The notes beneath the pieces are model-generated. The model ran no database searches. It was not told the origin of the DNA and saw only the letters and a list, made by a program, of their open reading frames with translations. From contig NZ_JBJXCY010000002.1 of the NCBI RefSeq assembly GCF_046159835.1, forward strand, positions 806,001-870,000: 64,000 nt of DNA, read 5' to 3'. Each line of letters opens with the position of its first letter. The stretch's first letter is position 1. This DNA is from JACKJK01 sp046159835 (GTDB taxonomy: Bacteria > Pseudomonadota > Alphaproteobacteria > Rhizobiales > Tepidamorphaceae). Positions 27,501 to 36,052 of this stretch are shown one piece after another. The position numbers and the translations under genes are program-made.

Positions 27501-30500
27501 ATGCCGGTCAGTGTGTCGGTGCCTTCGTCGTCGCCCGTCACGTTCGTCTCGGTGACGGTGTAGGTGTTCACGCCCGTCTGGGTGATCGTGTAGTCGTCCC
27601 GGTTGCCGGCATAGATGGCGACATCGTCGTCGCCGCCCTCGCCGCGCTGGTTGGTGTCGCTCTCGCCGGCGATCACGTCATCGCCGCCGCGACCTTCGAA
27701 GGTGTCGTCGTTCTCTTCACCCGAGAGGTCGTCGGCCAGGGCCGCGCCTTCGATGACATTGACGCCCGCACCGGCATCCCACACGACGTCGCCGCCGGTG
27801 CCGCCGATGTTCTCGATGCCGTCGACGGTTGCATCGCCGACCACCCGTACGCCCGCATCCCCCGAATCATGCGTGAAGGTGTTGCCCGTCCCGAAGGTGA
27901 CGTCGCTGGTGTCGCTGTCGTCGAACCCGACATAGACGCCGGTCGTGTTGCCATCGAACGTATTGTCTGTGAAGTCGGCCGTGGTGCCGGCCCCGAAGAA
28001 TGTCGAGACGAGAACGCCGGCAGAGGTGGAGCCGTCAGATGCGGCAACGCCGGTGTTTCCGCTGATCACGTTGTTCGCAACCGTGACGTTTGCGCCTGCG
28101 GAAATTTCCACCGCGTAGTCGAGCCAGTCGCCGTCGCCCTTGCCGGTATACGTGTTGCCCTGGAAGGTGCCGGAAACTTCGGCACCGAAATACGTCACGC
28201 CGATGCGACCGATATCGGTGAAGGTCGATCCGATGACATCGACATTCTGCCCGGGGCCGCCGCTGAACACGGCAATCGCCGTGCCGGCATAGGGCTGACC
28301 GCTTTCGCTGTACTCGATGTCATCGAAGGTCACGTTCTCGAACGTGCCCGAACCCTTGTGCCGGAAGCCCTGCCAGATCGAGTTGCCGTTGCCGGAGATC
28401 GTCACGTCGGCCACGTCCAGCGTCACGCCGTTGTTCACCAGGAACATGCCGCGTGCATCGCCGCCAGTCGCCGTATCGGCCACCGCGTTGATCTGCGAGA
28501 AGGCTTCGCCGGTGCCGGTGATGGTCAGGTCCTTGTCGATGACGACCTGGCCGTCCGCGCTGCCCGCGCTTTCAAGGTCAACCATGCCGGTGACGAGAAT
28601 GACATCGCCGGCGCTCGCGGCGGAAACCGCAGCCTCGAGGCTGTCGTATCCGCCATTGCCGACCACGCGCACCGTCGTGTCGGAGAAGACGATGTTCTCG
28701 ACGTCGCTGAACGTGTCCGTTCCGTCCGCCGTGGTGATCGTTGCATCCGACGTGAAGTCGAACTTGGAGATGTCGTAGGTGTCGCCGATGACGATGGTAT
28801 CGCCGGAGCTCTCGCCGCCTTCACCACCGATGAACGTGTCGTCGCCCGCGCCGGAGATGAACGTGTCGTCGCCTTCGCCGCCGTCGAACACCACCGAAAC
28901 GGGCTTGGCCGCGTCGATCGCATCGGCATCCACGGTGTCATTGCCGGTACCACCGGTAACCGTGATGGTGCTGGTCGAAAGCGACGTCCCGTCGAGCGGC
29001 GTCGTGATGGTCACGGTGTCGCCGCCATTGCCCAGCGTGATCTCGATATCTTCGATCCCGTCCAGCGTGACGTCGGCGGCACCGCCGTCCTCGTCGATCT
29101 CGATCTGGTTCGGGCCGTTCCTTGAGATCGTGAAGGTGGTTGCGGTCGAAGAAGGCGTATCGGTTGCCGGGTCCGCATTGATGAGCTGGAAGGTGTCCTC
29201 CTCGCCGGTGCCGGTATTCGCACCGCCATCGACCGTGTCGGTTCCCTCGCCGACGTAGCGGATGATCGTGTCCGCGCCATCCCCGGCATCGACCATATCG
29301 TCACCGCCGCTGGTGTAGACGATGTCGTCACCACCGCCGGAATTGATGACATCGTTGCCATCCGCCGTGGCGTAGAAGTCGTTGCCATCCGATCCGGTCT
29401 GGACGATCGGTGTCGTCAGGCCCGGGTTGAGTTCGAGGTAGTGGTTGTACGCGGTGACATTGGCATACGAGTTCGCGTCTGCACCGGTGTGCGTCACGGT
29501 GTTCTGGACCGTGATCGCACCGGCATCGATGATGCCGTATTCGGCCGTGTCGATGCTGTTGCTTTCGAGCGTGTTGCCGTTCGAATCGTAGAGATAGATT
29601 CCGTACTGAGTCGACGTGATGTCGTTGTCGGAGATAGTGCCGTTTGTGACACCGCTGGCAAAGATGCCGAGCGATCCGGGAATCGCGGCACCGGTGATGA
29701 TGTTGCCGGTGATCACCGGGCTGTCGGCCCCGTAGACGAGAATGCTGGAACCGACAACGGTTGCGGGCGTGTAGGCAATGCCCGAGATCGTGTTGTCGGT
29801 CACCGAACCGGTGGATCCGCTCGAAAGCTGGATGCCATTTTGCGCTGTTATGGCCGTCGCGCCTTCGCCGGTTATGGTGTTGTTGTCGATATCGACGCTC
29901 GTGTTGCGTGCGACAATGCCGCTCTTCTGGAAGTTCTCGACCGTCGAGTTCGTCAGCGTCAGGCCGTTGGTCGCCCCGCCCGTTGTCGCGTTCGTTGCAA
30001 GGACCGCGGTCCCGTGCTGCGCACCGTTGAACGATGCGTCCTGCACGCCGGTGACAGTCACGCCGTCAAAGCTCGCCTCCGCGTCCATGACGAGGATGCC
30101 GGCGAAGTCGCCCGCACCATTCAGAATCGCTTGGCTACCCTGGTTGTCACCGTCGATTGTGATGCCGCTGATCGAAACGCCGGTCGCATTCTTCACCGTC
30201 ACGACGCCGGCCACGTCGCGGCCAGCACCACCGTTGGCAAAGCCGTCCGTGCCGGTGATTGCGAGGCCGCTGTCCGGCGCTTCAATGATGACCCCCGGCT
30301 CGACGGCCTGGATCGTCAGGTTGTCGAGACCGTCGACGACGAGCTGCCCTTCATAAGTCCCTGCCGCAACGAGGATCGTGTCGCCGGCATCAGCCTCGTT
30401 GATGGCATCCTGGATCGTTTCGTAGCCGCCATTGCCGACGAGCCGGAAGACCTGCCCGTCCGCGACGATGGTCTCGATTTCCTCCAGCGTGTCTGTGCCG

Positions 30501-33500
30501 GAATCCGCCGTCACGCTCCAGCCGCCTGTGCCATTGACCGTGATGTCGCTGGCATCCACGCCATCCGCTGCGTCATAGACCGCGACGTCGCCGTCACCGG
30601 CCACCACCGTGGTCGGGACGGATTCCGAGTCCGGGCCGCCGATGAGTATGTCGGCGCCGGCCCCGCCCTGCAGGGTGTCGTTACCGTCACCGCCCACCAG
30701 CGTGTTGGCGTCGGCATTGCCGGTCAGCGTGTCGTCGCCGCCGGTGCCGGTCACGTTCTCGAAGTTCGTCATGGTGATATTGGCGCCACCCGACGTGAGC
30801 TGGTTCGCGCCGTTGGTGAGATCGACCGTGACAGGCCCGGCGATGCCGGAAAGATCCGCCGTATCGCCGCCCGTCTCGCCATTTTCGCCCGCATCGACCG
30901 TGAAGGTGTCGGTCGCGTTGAAGGTGACGGAATCGTCCCCTTCGCCCATCACGGCATCGATGGTGAGAGCGCTGCCATTGGTCAGGCCGCCGGCATCCAG
31001 CGTGTCGTCGCCGTCGCCACCGTCCATGTTGAACGCGAGCAGGCCTTCACCCTCCAGATCGCCTTCCAGCGTCACGGTGTCGCCACCGTCGCCCGCCGTG
31101 TAGCCGATCTCCTCGATGCCCTGCGCGGAGACGTTGGCGCTGGCATTGTCGTCGGTATCGACGAGGATCGATCCGCCACCGGCGCTGATGCGCACGTCGG
31201 CAGAGGCCGCGTTGCGCACACCGGCGCCATCGACATTGGTGAAGTTGGAATTGATCGCTTCCGGGTCGACGTTGAAGAGCTGCAGTGCATCGCCCTGCGC
31301 GCCATGGGTGCCGCCGGTCACGGTTTCAGCCGCACCGTCCCCGGCATCGCCGAGCACATGCAGGAACAGGTCGTCGCCCGAGCCGCCCACCAGCGTGTCG
31401 TCGCCGGTGAAGCCGCGGATGCGGTCATCGCCATTGCTGCCGATGATCGTGTCCGCCTGGGTCGTGCCTTCCACTTCGGTGTCGACCGTGCGCCCGTCCG
31501 GCTGGGCGTAGGGGGTCGCGTCGTTGACGATGGAGACGTTCGTCAGGTCCACGGACCCGTCGGCGCTCGTGTCGTCGAAGAAGGACGCGTCGTCACCCGG
31601 CGTGCCTGCCGTGCCGGTGGGGAACTCGTCAGCCATCGCATCGATGATGAGCTGCTTGCCCCATGACGTGTCGGTGTCGATGACCGTTCCGCCGCCGAGG
31701 AACGAGAGTTCCGACAGGTCGGTATAGCCCTGCACGTAGACGCCGAGCTTTTTGTAGGTGCCGGACACGCTGACATCGTCGAAGGTGACCGTGCCGATGG
31801 GCGAGGTCACGTCGTAGGTCGTCGCATCGCGCCCGTTGATCTGGATCGCCATGTCTGGACGGCCGTTGCTGCCAAGCGTGGTCGGCAGGGAATTGCCGAC
31901 GGTCAGGCCGCTCAGGACCGCATCGCCGTCGAAAGAGAACAGCACGATGTCGCCGGTGCCGTTGCCCGCGCTGTGGCCGTTGCCGTCGAAGACGGAGTCT
32001 GTGATGACGATGGCCTGAACGCCCGACTGGTCGAAGCCGCCGGAGCCGCTGCGGCCTTCGGCATAGACGCCCTGGTCGCCGTTGCCGGAAATGCGCGCGT
32101 CGACGATTTCCAGGCGCGCCAGCGTCTCGGCATCGCCCGCGTCGATACCCGCGCCGTTGGCGTTGGTGATGGCGAGGTTCTCGAAGCGAACCGTACCCGT
32201 GGAGTCCGCCGGCAGGTCGATGGTGAAGCCGTTGGCCGAACCCGTCGCGTCGATGATCGTCTCGGTGCTGTCGTCGGTACCGTTGCCGAATCCGGCGATG
32301 GTCACCGCCTTGCTCACCGTCACGTTCTCGTTGCCGGCGCCCGAATAGGTGCCCGGCTTGATGATGATCGTGTCGCCGTCCACCGTGTTGCCGTCGTCGA
32401 TGGCATCCTGGATCGTCGAGAAGGTACCGCGCAGCACGCCTGCGCCGTCATAGACGTGGATGTCCTGCGACACGTCGATGATCTGGTCGGCGAACTGAAG
32501 TATTTCGACGTCGTTCAGCGTATCGGTGCCGTCCGCGCCGCTGCCGCCGGTGTGGTCGACGCCGGAAAAGCCCGTGACGACCTCGATGGGCCCGCTGTCG
32601 AGGGTTAGCGTCTCGGTCGCGAAAGAGACGTCGTACTCGGCACGCGCGCTCGAATAGTTCGCCGTGTCGACCCCGTCACCGCCGTCGATGGTGTCGTCGC
32701 CGCCATTGCCGGTGATGCTGTCCGCACCGTCATTGCCGGAGATGGTGTCGTCGCGGTTGGCGCCCTCGAACGTGTCGAGGCCCGAGCCGCCGGTTGCATC
32801 GGAAACGTCCGCCGCCATGTCGATGGTGGTGACCGCCGGTGCCGACGTCTGGCCGTCCGCATCGGTCACGGTCACGGAGATCGAGCGGTCGTTGGCGTTG
32901 AAGTCGAAGCTCTGGTCCGGGTTCTGGTAGCTGATGGCCTGGAACAGGTTCTGCGCCTGGCTTGCGGTCAGCGGGTCTCCATTGGCCGTGATCGTCACGG
33001 TGTCGCCGGTATTGGTGATGGTGACGTCCATCAGGTTCTCGATATAGGTCTCGAACGCCGCGTTGCCGCCGAAAACCAGCAGGCCTTCGCCCGCATCAAG
33101 TATGGCATCCGCCGTCTGGTCCGGTTGGACCACGGCGAGCGTGAACGTGATCTGCGCGATCTCGTTTTCCTCGTCCGTGATGGTGGCGCTGTCCGCCACC
33201 GCAGCCGCCGCATCGCCCGACGTGTAGGCGGCCAGCGCGTTGTTCATGGCAATTGTCGGAACACCCGAGGTGCCATTGATGGTCACCGTCAGGTTTGCAC
33301 TCGCGGTCCCGCCGTTCCCGTCGGAAATCGAATAGCTGAACGTGTCGGTCAGCGTCTCGCCGGCACCCAGCGCCTGCACGGCGGGCGCGCCATTGTTCAG
33401 CGTGTAGGTGTAGTTGCCGTTGGCATCGATGGTCACCGAACCATGGCTGCCAGCCTGCGCGCCGGTGGTGGTGACAGCGAGTGCATCACCGTCCGGGTCG

Positions 33501-34321
33501 CTGTCGGCTGTGCCGTCGGTCAGCACGTTGCCCGTTGCGCTCGTCTGGGTGTCCTCGGTAACGCTCGCCGTGTTGGCGGTCGCCACCGGCTGGTCGTTGG
33601 TGCCGTTGATGGTCACGGTCAGCGTCGACTGCGCCGACTGCGACGGCGCGCCTTCATCGGCGGCCGTGTAGGTGAAGACCTTGACCAGCGTTTCGCCGAC
33701 GCCAAGCGCCTGCACGCTCGCGGACCCGTTGTTCACCGTGTAGGTGAACGCGCCGGTCTCGGCATTCACACTCAGCGTGCCGTCGGCATCGGTCACAGTG
33801 ATGGTGCCGGAGGACGGCAGGTTGCCATCCACGTCGGCGACGTCGAGATCCTGCGTCACGCTGGCATCGCCATCGTCGTCATTGGCAAGCAGGTTGCCAG
33901 ATGCAGTCGAACCCGCGCCCGCATCTTCCGTGGCGGACGCCGTATCGGCCGTGAGGACCGGCGTCTCGTTGACATTGTTCACGGTCACGGCGATGGACTG
34001 CGTGGCGCTGCCGCCCACTCCGTCGGACACCGATACATCCACGTTGTAGACGTTGTTGGTCCCGGCATCGCCGGGGGCTTCGAAGTCCGGCGCGCTGACG
34101 AAGCTCAGTTCACCCGTCGTTGCGTTGATGTCGAACAGGCTCGCATCCGCGCCGCCGCTGATCGACCATGTGGCCGTCGCACCCGCATCGGGATCATCGG
34201 CCGTCAGCGTCGCGACCGCCGTCGTGTTCTCGTCCACGTTGAACGTCGCATCGGAGGTGATCGTCGGATCGTCGTTCGCACCGTTGACCGTCACGGTCAC
34301 GGTGGCGGTGTTGCCGTCCAC
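21512..34321 (-). CDS. Giant RTX/VCBS/beta-helix surface protein, main (C-terminal) part
   Basis: This open frame of 4269 residues carries most of a very large secreted, probably calcium-binding, adhesin-like protein. One cadherin-like and two VCBS domains (residues about 1-360) are followed by a linker and an RTX block. Then come seven parallel beta-helix modules, most marked by a TIQDAI/V motif, alternating with RTX repeats and a recurring LQFADQ linker. A concanavalin/laminin-G-like domain lies at about nt 26775-27450. The last 130 residues combine RTX repeats with a ...FNFTGLFGADRITDFEDG... segment and a hydrophobic DYFFV end, typical of type I secretion signals. No secretion ABC or membrane-fusion genes are nearby. 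The GTG at 34321 is only the first possible start after a frame break; the real N-terminus is in the adjoining frame. Confidence 0.85.
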   Translation of the reverse strand: MDGNTATVTVTVNGANDDPTITSDATFNVDENTTAVATLTADDPDAGATATWSISGGADASLFDINATTGELSFVSAPDFEAPGDAGTNNVYNVDVSVSDGVGGSATQSIAVTVNNVNETPVLTADTASATEDAGAGSTASGNLLANDDDGDASVTQDLDVADVDGNLPSSGTITVTDADGTLSVNAETGAFTYTVNNGSASVQALGVGETLVKVFTYTAADEGAPSQSAQSTLTVTINGTNDQPVATANTASVTEDTQTSATGNVLTDGTADSDPDGDALAVTTTGAQAGSHGSVTIDANGNYTYTLNNGAPAVQALGAGETLTDTFSYSISDGNGGTASANLTVTINGTSGVPTIAMNNALAAYTSGDAAAAVADSATITDEENEIAQITFTLAVVQPDQTADAILDAGEGLLVFGGNAAFETYIENLMDVTITNTGDTVTITANGDPLTASQAQNLFQAISYQNPDQSFDFNANDRSISVTVTDADGQTSAPAVTTIDMAADVSDATGGSGLDTFEGANRDDTISGNDGADSITGNGGDDTIDGGDGVDTANYSSARAEYDVSFATETLTLDSGPIEVVTGFSGVDHTGGSGADGTDTLNDVEILQFADQIIDVSQDIHVYDGAGVLRGTFSTIQDAIDDGNTVDGDTIIIKPGTYSGAGNENVTVSKAVTIAGFGNGTDDSTETIIDATGSANGFTIDLPADSTGTVRFENLAITNANGAGIDAGDAETLARLEIVDARISGNGDQGVYAEGRSGSGGFDQSGVQAIVITDSVFDGNGHSAGNGTGDIVLFSFDGDAVLSGLTVGNSLPTTLGSNGRPDMAIQINGRDATTYDVTSPIGTVTFDDVSVSGTYKKLGVYVQGYTDLSELSFLGGGTVIDTDTSWGKQLIIDAMADEFPTGTAGTPGDDASFFDDTSADGSVDLTNVSIVNDATPYAQPDGRTVDTEVEGTTQADTIIGSNGDDRIRGFTGDDTLVGGSGDDLFLHVLGDAGDGAAETVTGGTHGAQGDALQLFNVDPEAINSNFTNVDGAGVRNAASADVRISAGGGSILVDTDDNASANVSAQGIEEIGYTAGDGGDTVTLEGDLEGEGLLAFNMDGGDGDDTLDAGGLTNGSALTIDAVMGEGDDSVTFNATDTFTVDAGENGETGGDTADLSGIAGPVTVDLTNGANQLTSGGANITMTNFENVTGTGGDDTLTGNADANTLVGGDGNDTLQGGAGADILIGGPDSESVPTTVVAGDGDVAVYDAADGVDASDITVNGTGGWSVTADSGTDTLEEIETIVADGQVFRLVGNGGYETIQDAINEADAGDTILVAAGTYEGQLVVDGLDNLTIQAVEPGVIIEAPDSGLAITGTDGFANGGAGRDVAGVVTVKNATGVSISGITIDGDNQGSQAILNGAGDFAGILVMDAEASFDGVTVTGVQDASFNGAQHGTAVLATNATTGGATNGLTLTNSTVENFQKSGIVARNTSVDIDNNTITGEGATAITAQNGIQLSSGSTGSVTDNTISGIAYTPATVVGSSILVYGADSPVITGNIITGAAIPGSLGIFASGVTNGTISDNDITSTQYGIYLYDSNGNTLESNSIDTAEYGIIDAGAITVQNTVTHTGADANSYANVTAYNHYLELNPGLTTPIVQTGSDGNDFYATADGNDVINSGGGDDIVYTSGGDDMVDAGDGADTIIRYVGEGTDTVDGGANTGTGEEDTFQLINADPATDTPSSTATTFTISRNGPNQIEIDEDGGAADVTLDGIEDIEITLGNGGDTVTITTPLDGTSLSTSTITVTGGTGNDTVDADAIDAAKPVSVVFDGGEGDDTFISGAGDDTFIGGEGGESSGDTIVIGDTYDISKFDFTSDATITTADGTDTFSDVENIVFSDTTVRVVGNGGYDSLEAAVSAASAGDVILVTGMVDLESAGSADGQVVIDKDLTITGTGEAFSQINAVADTATGGDARGMFLVNNGVTLDVADVTISGNGNSIWQGFRHKGSGTFENVTFDDIEYSESGQPYAGTAIAVFSGGPGQNVDVIGSTFTDIGRIGVTYFGAEVSGTFQGNTYTGKGDGDWLDYAVEISAGANVTVANNVISGNTGVAASDGSTSAGVLVSTFFGAGTTADFTDNTFDGNTTGVYVGFDDSDTSDVTFGTGNTFTHDSGDAGVRVVGDATVDGIENIGGTGGDVVWDAGAGVNVIEGAALADDLSGEENDDTFEGRGGDDVIAGESDTNQRGEGGDDDVAIYAGNRDDYTITQTGVNTYTVTETNVTGDDEGTDTLTGIETLRFADRDIELDSNSVDFSSAFTRYSETFEGSTTGFNDYLNGTVSVVNSGDNGVPSASGSSHGLITDSDGGASVFSRFDGYRNDLSGGVVTSVDIYLDTNWAAGEGFELSVAANGSDGAHQRDFVFHVTKDSSTGELLVGGDNNAGNAPSELIENGNHAEIGSSGWYTFEHKFYENALGDLEVAMNVYDAAGNWVFSEVRTSTADEVGTEAGGNRYMWFTAMDVTGGLNIDNVTLQTIDTNPVQIFQGNTIVSSHPTIQDAEDNAVPGDIIDIATGDYSGEGPVTVDVENLTFRGPSDATGIELQLDGVANVTLDGNAPIDVTGDAADNNVVGNNGANTVAGEGGDDTFTGGAGDDTFTGGETGETDGDTFILVDAIGAGDFSETADGWSITTASGGTDTLTEVEIVEDGNGDRFLMVGQGGFATIQDAVNAAADGDTIVIGAGVYEELVVIDDKDITLVGQGDATIITPPAGDIDITSTVAGARSSVITVEDATVTIKDVQVDGAGRGDDLASGSGDYHGIAYINAGGSVDGVTVTGVRMDLDINGNVSGAQQGRGIYANNQDGAPRLLSITDNTVDDFQKNGIDLRGAGLDVTVSGNELTGNGATPTNAQNGIVTVGSLTGTIDDNDVSEVGYVDTGSNNDATSAGILTFGSDVAITNNVVTAPGEALSGGDVLSASGIYAYQDADGSEITGNTVDGFSQAIISDTDGGQPTINSNTYTNNDVNLHLENPQVAVTQDGTEGTDELLGGAGDDTLSGLGGDDTIDGGAGLDTAGFTGNRADYTLSWNETTGEATVTSNGGTATDGTDTVSDVGVLQFADQKVWIVNDDGGDVTSLAQLFDGNPANGEAADGDEIWLTPGSYSGGVTIDKQVTIIGEPGATIQGTLPSDLGIPNGTPLNDYFEANNPAYSKSIGLTIGADNVSISGLTVTGFSNGIALGNTDGASITGTTFVDNVTGIHKGEESQVTGIEISGNDFTQGIHGMTIYAKDDGSGSFDGVTMNDNSFSQMSEKGMYFEQLSDADLDGNTFEDVGNFGRISPPFGGTQGEFGQAIDINLKFETYSDVTFTNTTITNSGHSDQDGAASPGDFGAAIGIKIRDDGPSYDSVPADFTGQITFDGLTIDGTSTGVRVGEPGKDNNGPDVLLTDVTITGATETDVDNATDPATGGTVEVVLSDTQVNLDASASQAPVEVTGNALANTITGGSSDDTIDAGGETDTVVFTGNAGDYTINFNGDGTATVSGADGSDTLSGVEVLQFADRNVILVSGDGDGTELATIQDGIDLSAATTAGSLANLVLVDEGNYAEAVTIGHGVDVAGSGAVSVGSGALTGITIGAGGADTVNVSNLTVEDTLDTGIAVTGGNAVLTGLTVQNTGRRGVDVQNGGNVATFTMTNSSVTGYGTVTSGSGIGINVAAVLGAITLADLIVNTTGADADYGINVTGADGTPTAPLSLTNVDVDGDHAKGLLALQDYADITGNLVISNVTLDGDVANTSDFATLFVDEVGGTVDVSGVAANNGLDTPAVTNWDATIIGRDGVDTITGTAGGDYIVGGDGADIINGGAGNDLIYAGLGDDTVNGGDGDDTIFHIAGVDGTDTVDGGGDSDTLLAANFAGGAMSVAMVADTLNGEADLDFGSGASSVAAQNVETLDYRLGSSGDNVTMTGDFASVGVNTIAIGSVDPVTGATTGGGNDMIDATLLTSSGTSVQASTGAGNDTFRSGAGDDTFDAGGNVDTLDLSFLLAGQDATVDLSGATQTASSSVTGSDTMSDVENVTTGAGDDQVTASDSVNVINTGLGNDTVFAGDALGNDTLNGGGGIDTLDYSASTSGVNVQLGFNNASGADIGTDTLSGFENAVGGSGNDTLSGGALSNTLSGGAGSDTLNGGGAADTLFGGTGADTINGGAGDQADDILSGGGTDGVQDSFNFTGLFGADRITDFEDGLDRMNFVGYTSGNVNFAGDVGADFVIVIDDGFGNLSSATVEGGAAMTITEGEDYFFV
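21765..22130 (-). repeat. C-terminal RTX nonapeptide block
   Basis: Tandem GGxGxDxLx-type units are encoded here, for example GGAGSDTLNGGGAADTLFGG. They bind calcium and form a beta-roll outside the cell, and in this position they precede the C-terminal secretion signal. At DNA level the block is a run of diverged imperfect repeats rich in ccgttgagcgtatcg-like words. Confidence 0.8.
23000..32440 (-). repeat. Seven beta-helix/RTX modules within the giant protein
   Basis: Each module opens with a strand such as RLVGNGGYETIQDAINEA, then DGDTIxxxxGTY and runs of right-handed beta-helix rungs (ITGNxV, ISDNDI), and closes with RTX repeats and a LQFAD-type linker. The opening motifs lie near nt 32410, 30415, 28630, 26715, 26220, 24980 and 23665. 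The modules differ strongly in sequence, so this is old internal duplication, not a recent tandem array. Such folds are found in surface adhesins and polysaccharide-active proteins. Confidence 0.75.
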
Positions 34322-35873
34322 CGTTCAGAAGGTCGGCACCGGTGCCGCCCGATAGCACGTCGTCGCCGGTTTCCCCGACAACCGTGTCATCGCCCTCCTG
34401 CCCGTACAGGACGTCGTTGCCGCGCCCGCCATAGACCAGGTCGTTGCCAGTACCGCCGAAGATCAGGTCATGGCCGGCGCCTCCACCAAGTTGGTCATCG
34501 CCCTCATCGCCGGTGATGGTGTCGTTTCCCTCGCCACCGTCGATCAGGTCACGCCCTTCGTGACCGAACAGCCGGTCGTCGCCTTCCGCCCCGAGGATTG
34601 TGTCCGCGCCGGAATACCCGGCAATAACGTTCGAACCCGCATTGCCGAAAATGTCGTTGTCGAGCGAATTTCCCGCAATCGAAATCGAACCATCACCAAG
34701 GATATTGAGCGCCTGCAGCAGGCCGCCGGGCTGACCCATGATCAGGAACAGAGCGTGGGAAGCGGGCATGAAAAGTGTAGTTGCCTCCCCCCGCAGGAAG
34801 ACGGTTTCCGTCCCCTGTGCATATCGCGCCCCATCGACCACGATCGTCGCGTAATCGCCCGCCTTGTCGACAGCTGACTGAACCGAAGTCGCATTGAAAC
34901 CCGCCGCCGGTCCACCGGACACAAGTACCGGCAATGCATCACTCTCGGCGGACACCAGCGTGACCGAAACAGCCAGCCCGTCCGGCAGGCCCGGCACCTG
35001 AAGCCCGACTGCAAGGGTGATCGTTGGGAAAGCCTCCGTCGACGAGGCCTGCAGGGCTTGCAGCAGCGTTTCGACCTGGGAGGCACTGGTCCCCGACACG
35101 AATTCCAGCACCAGGTCGTCGCCGCCCACTCCACTGGACTGGACCGTCGCCACGGCGACGCCGTTCACCGCGACGACCTCGGCATCGGAGAAGAATGCAT
35201 CGCCCCCCGACAGCACGCCGGAAGCCAGGGAGTAGGTCACCGCTCCGCCGGACAATCGGCTGACGGTGAGCGTCGCCCCGCCGAAGTCGCCGACATTGCT
35301 GTCGAGACCAGCCGATATGCCCTGATCAATCATCACGGGCTGACCGTCAGCCCGCACAACGCCGATATCTCCGCCGAGATCGCTGATCTGCGGAGGCGAG
35401 ACAACATCGACATCGACGATGGCCGTATTGGACTGCTCGCCGACCGCATCTGTCGCGACCACCGCAAGCTGGCGCAGGCCAGCTGTCGCGCCTTCAATGC
35501 CGGTGTTCACATAGGTGATGGCGCGCACCAGGGCGGCAACCGCGGTTTCATTGGCATTGCCGCTCAACCGGACGACAAGCGGGTCACCGCTGGCACCACC
35601 CAAATAGGTGCCCAGTTGAATCCCTTCGAAGGACACGACGCCGTTGGCCGCTGCGATCTGGCCGGGACCGGAACCGGTGTCCTGGATTCCGATCCGGTCT
35701 TCCTCGGACACTTCGCCGGAGAGAAAGGAGATGGTCAGCGAACCGCCATTGAAGGCGAGGAAATCGCCATCGCTGGCCGATGCCGAAGCGCCCTGGTCCA
35801 GCGTCACGGCGCCGTCGCCATGCTGGTAGGTGACGCTATCACCGTCCAGCCCGGTGATCTGCGGGGCGGCCAT
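34194..35873 (-). CDS. Giant RTX surface protein, N-terminal part, out of frame with the rest
   Basis: This frame (559 codons) encodes the natural N-terminus of the giant protein: MAAPQITGLDGDSVTYQHGDG, with no Sec signal, as expected for type I secretion. Two to three cadherin-like domains cover about residues 1-330, and a run of RTX repeats covers about 400-515. After GTGADLLNGG the reading becomes an arginine-rich nonsense tail of about 45 residues, and the typical sequence (DGNTATVTVTVNGANDDP) continues in the other frame from nt 34318. The other frame has a TGA at 34325-34327, so the shift must lie between about 34325 and 34318. Either an indel broke the gene, or a repeat was lost in nature or in assembly. 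Confidence 0.8.
   Translation of the reverse strand: MAAPQITGLDGDSVTYQHGDGAVTLDQGASASASDGDFLAFNGGSLTISFLSGEVSEEDRIGIQDTGSGPGQIAAANGVVSFEGIQLGTYLGGASGDPLVVRLSGNANETAVAALVRAITYVNTGIEGATAGLRQLAVVATDAVGEQSNTAIVDVDVVSPPQISDLGGDIGVVRADGQPVMIDQGISAGLDSNVGDFGGATLTVSRLSGGAVTYSLASGVLSGGDAFFSDAEVVAVNGVAVATVQSSGVGGDDLVLEFVSGTSASQVETLLQALQASSTEAFPTITLAVGLQVPGLPDGLAVSVTLVSAESDALPVLVSGGPAAGFNATSVQSAVDKAGDYATIVVDGARYAQGTETVFLRGEATTLFMPASHALFLIMGQPGGLLQALNILGDGSISIAGNSLDNDIFGNAGSNVIAGYSGADTILGAEGDDRLFGHEGRDLIDGGEGNDTITGDEGDDQLGGGAGHDLIFGGTGNDLVYGGRGNDVLYGQEGDDTVVGETGDDVLSGGTGADLLNGGRQHRHRDRDGQRCERRSDDHLRCDVQRGREHDGGRDADGR
34333..34675 (-). repeat. N-terminal RTX nonapeptide block
   Basis: About ten calcium-binding nonapeptides are encoded in a row, for example GGTGNDLVYGGRGNDVLYGG-like units, ending at the frame break. 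Repetitive DNA at the exact site of the break makes slippage, recombination or assembly collapse plausible. Confidence 0.8.
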
Positions 35874-36052
35874 CAGGCATGACCCCGCGTATCAAGCAAA
35901 ACGGATGGAAACTGTTGAACCAGACGCATTCCGCACTTCCTCAACGCGCTGTTCCGCAAGCTGTCGGAACGGCAAAACCGGGACGAGCGCCGGAAATACG
36001 AAGCGATTAAGGAAAAATCAACCTATACGGGTAATATAGCGTTAACGCTCGC

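Noticed and set aside
22742..31666. Very long plus-strand open frames opposite the giant RTX gene (for example 25313-29125)
   Set aside because: They are antisense frames kept open by the G/A/T-rich codon pattern of Gly-Asp-Thr-Val repeats. Their translations are low-complexity Val/Ala/Asp/Arg/Gly sequences without domains or ribosome sites.
21765..34675. Recurring DNA words that could suggest a CRISPR or satellite array
   Set aside because: The repeats are imperfect, of variable spacing, in frame and translate into RTX and VCBS units.
36007..36021. CtrA-like site ttaaggaaaaatcaa upstream of the giant gene
   Set aside because: One mismatch to TTAA-N7-TTAA in an AT-rich stretch is expected by chance, and no second copy is near.
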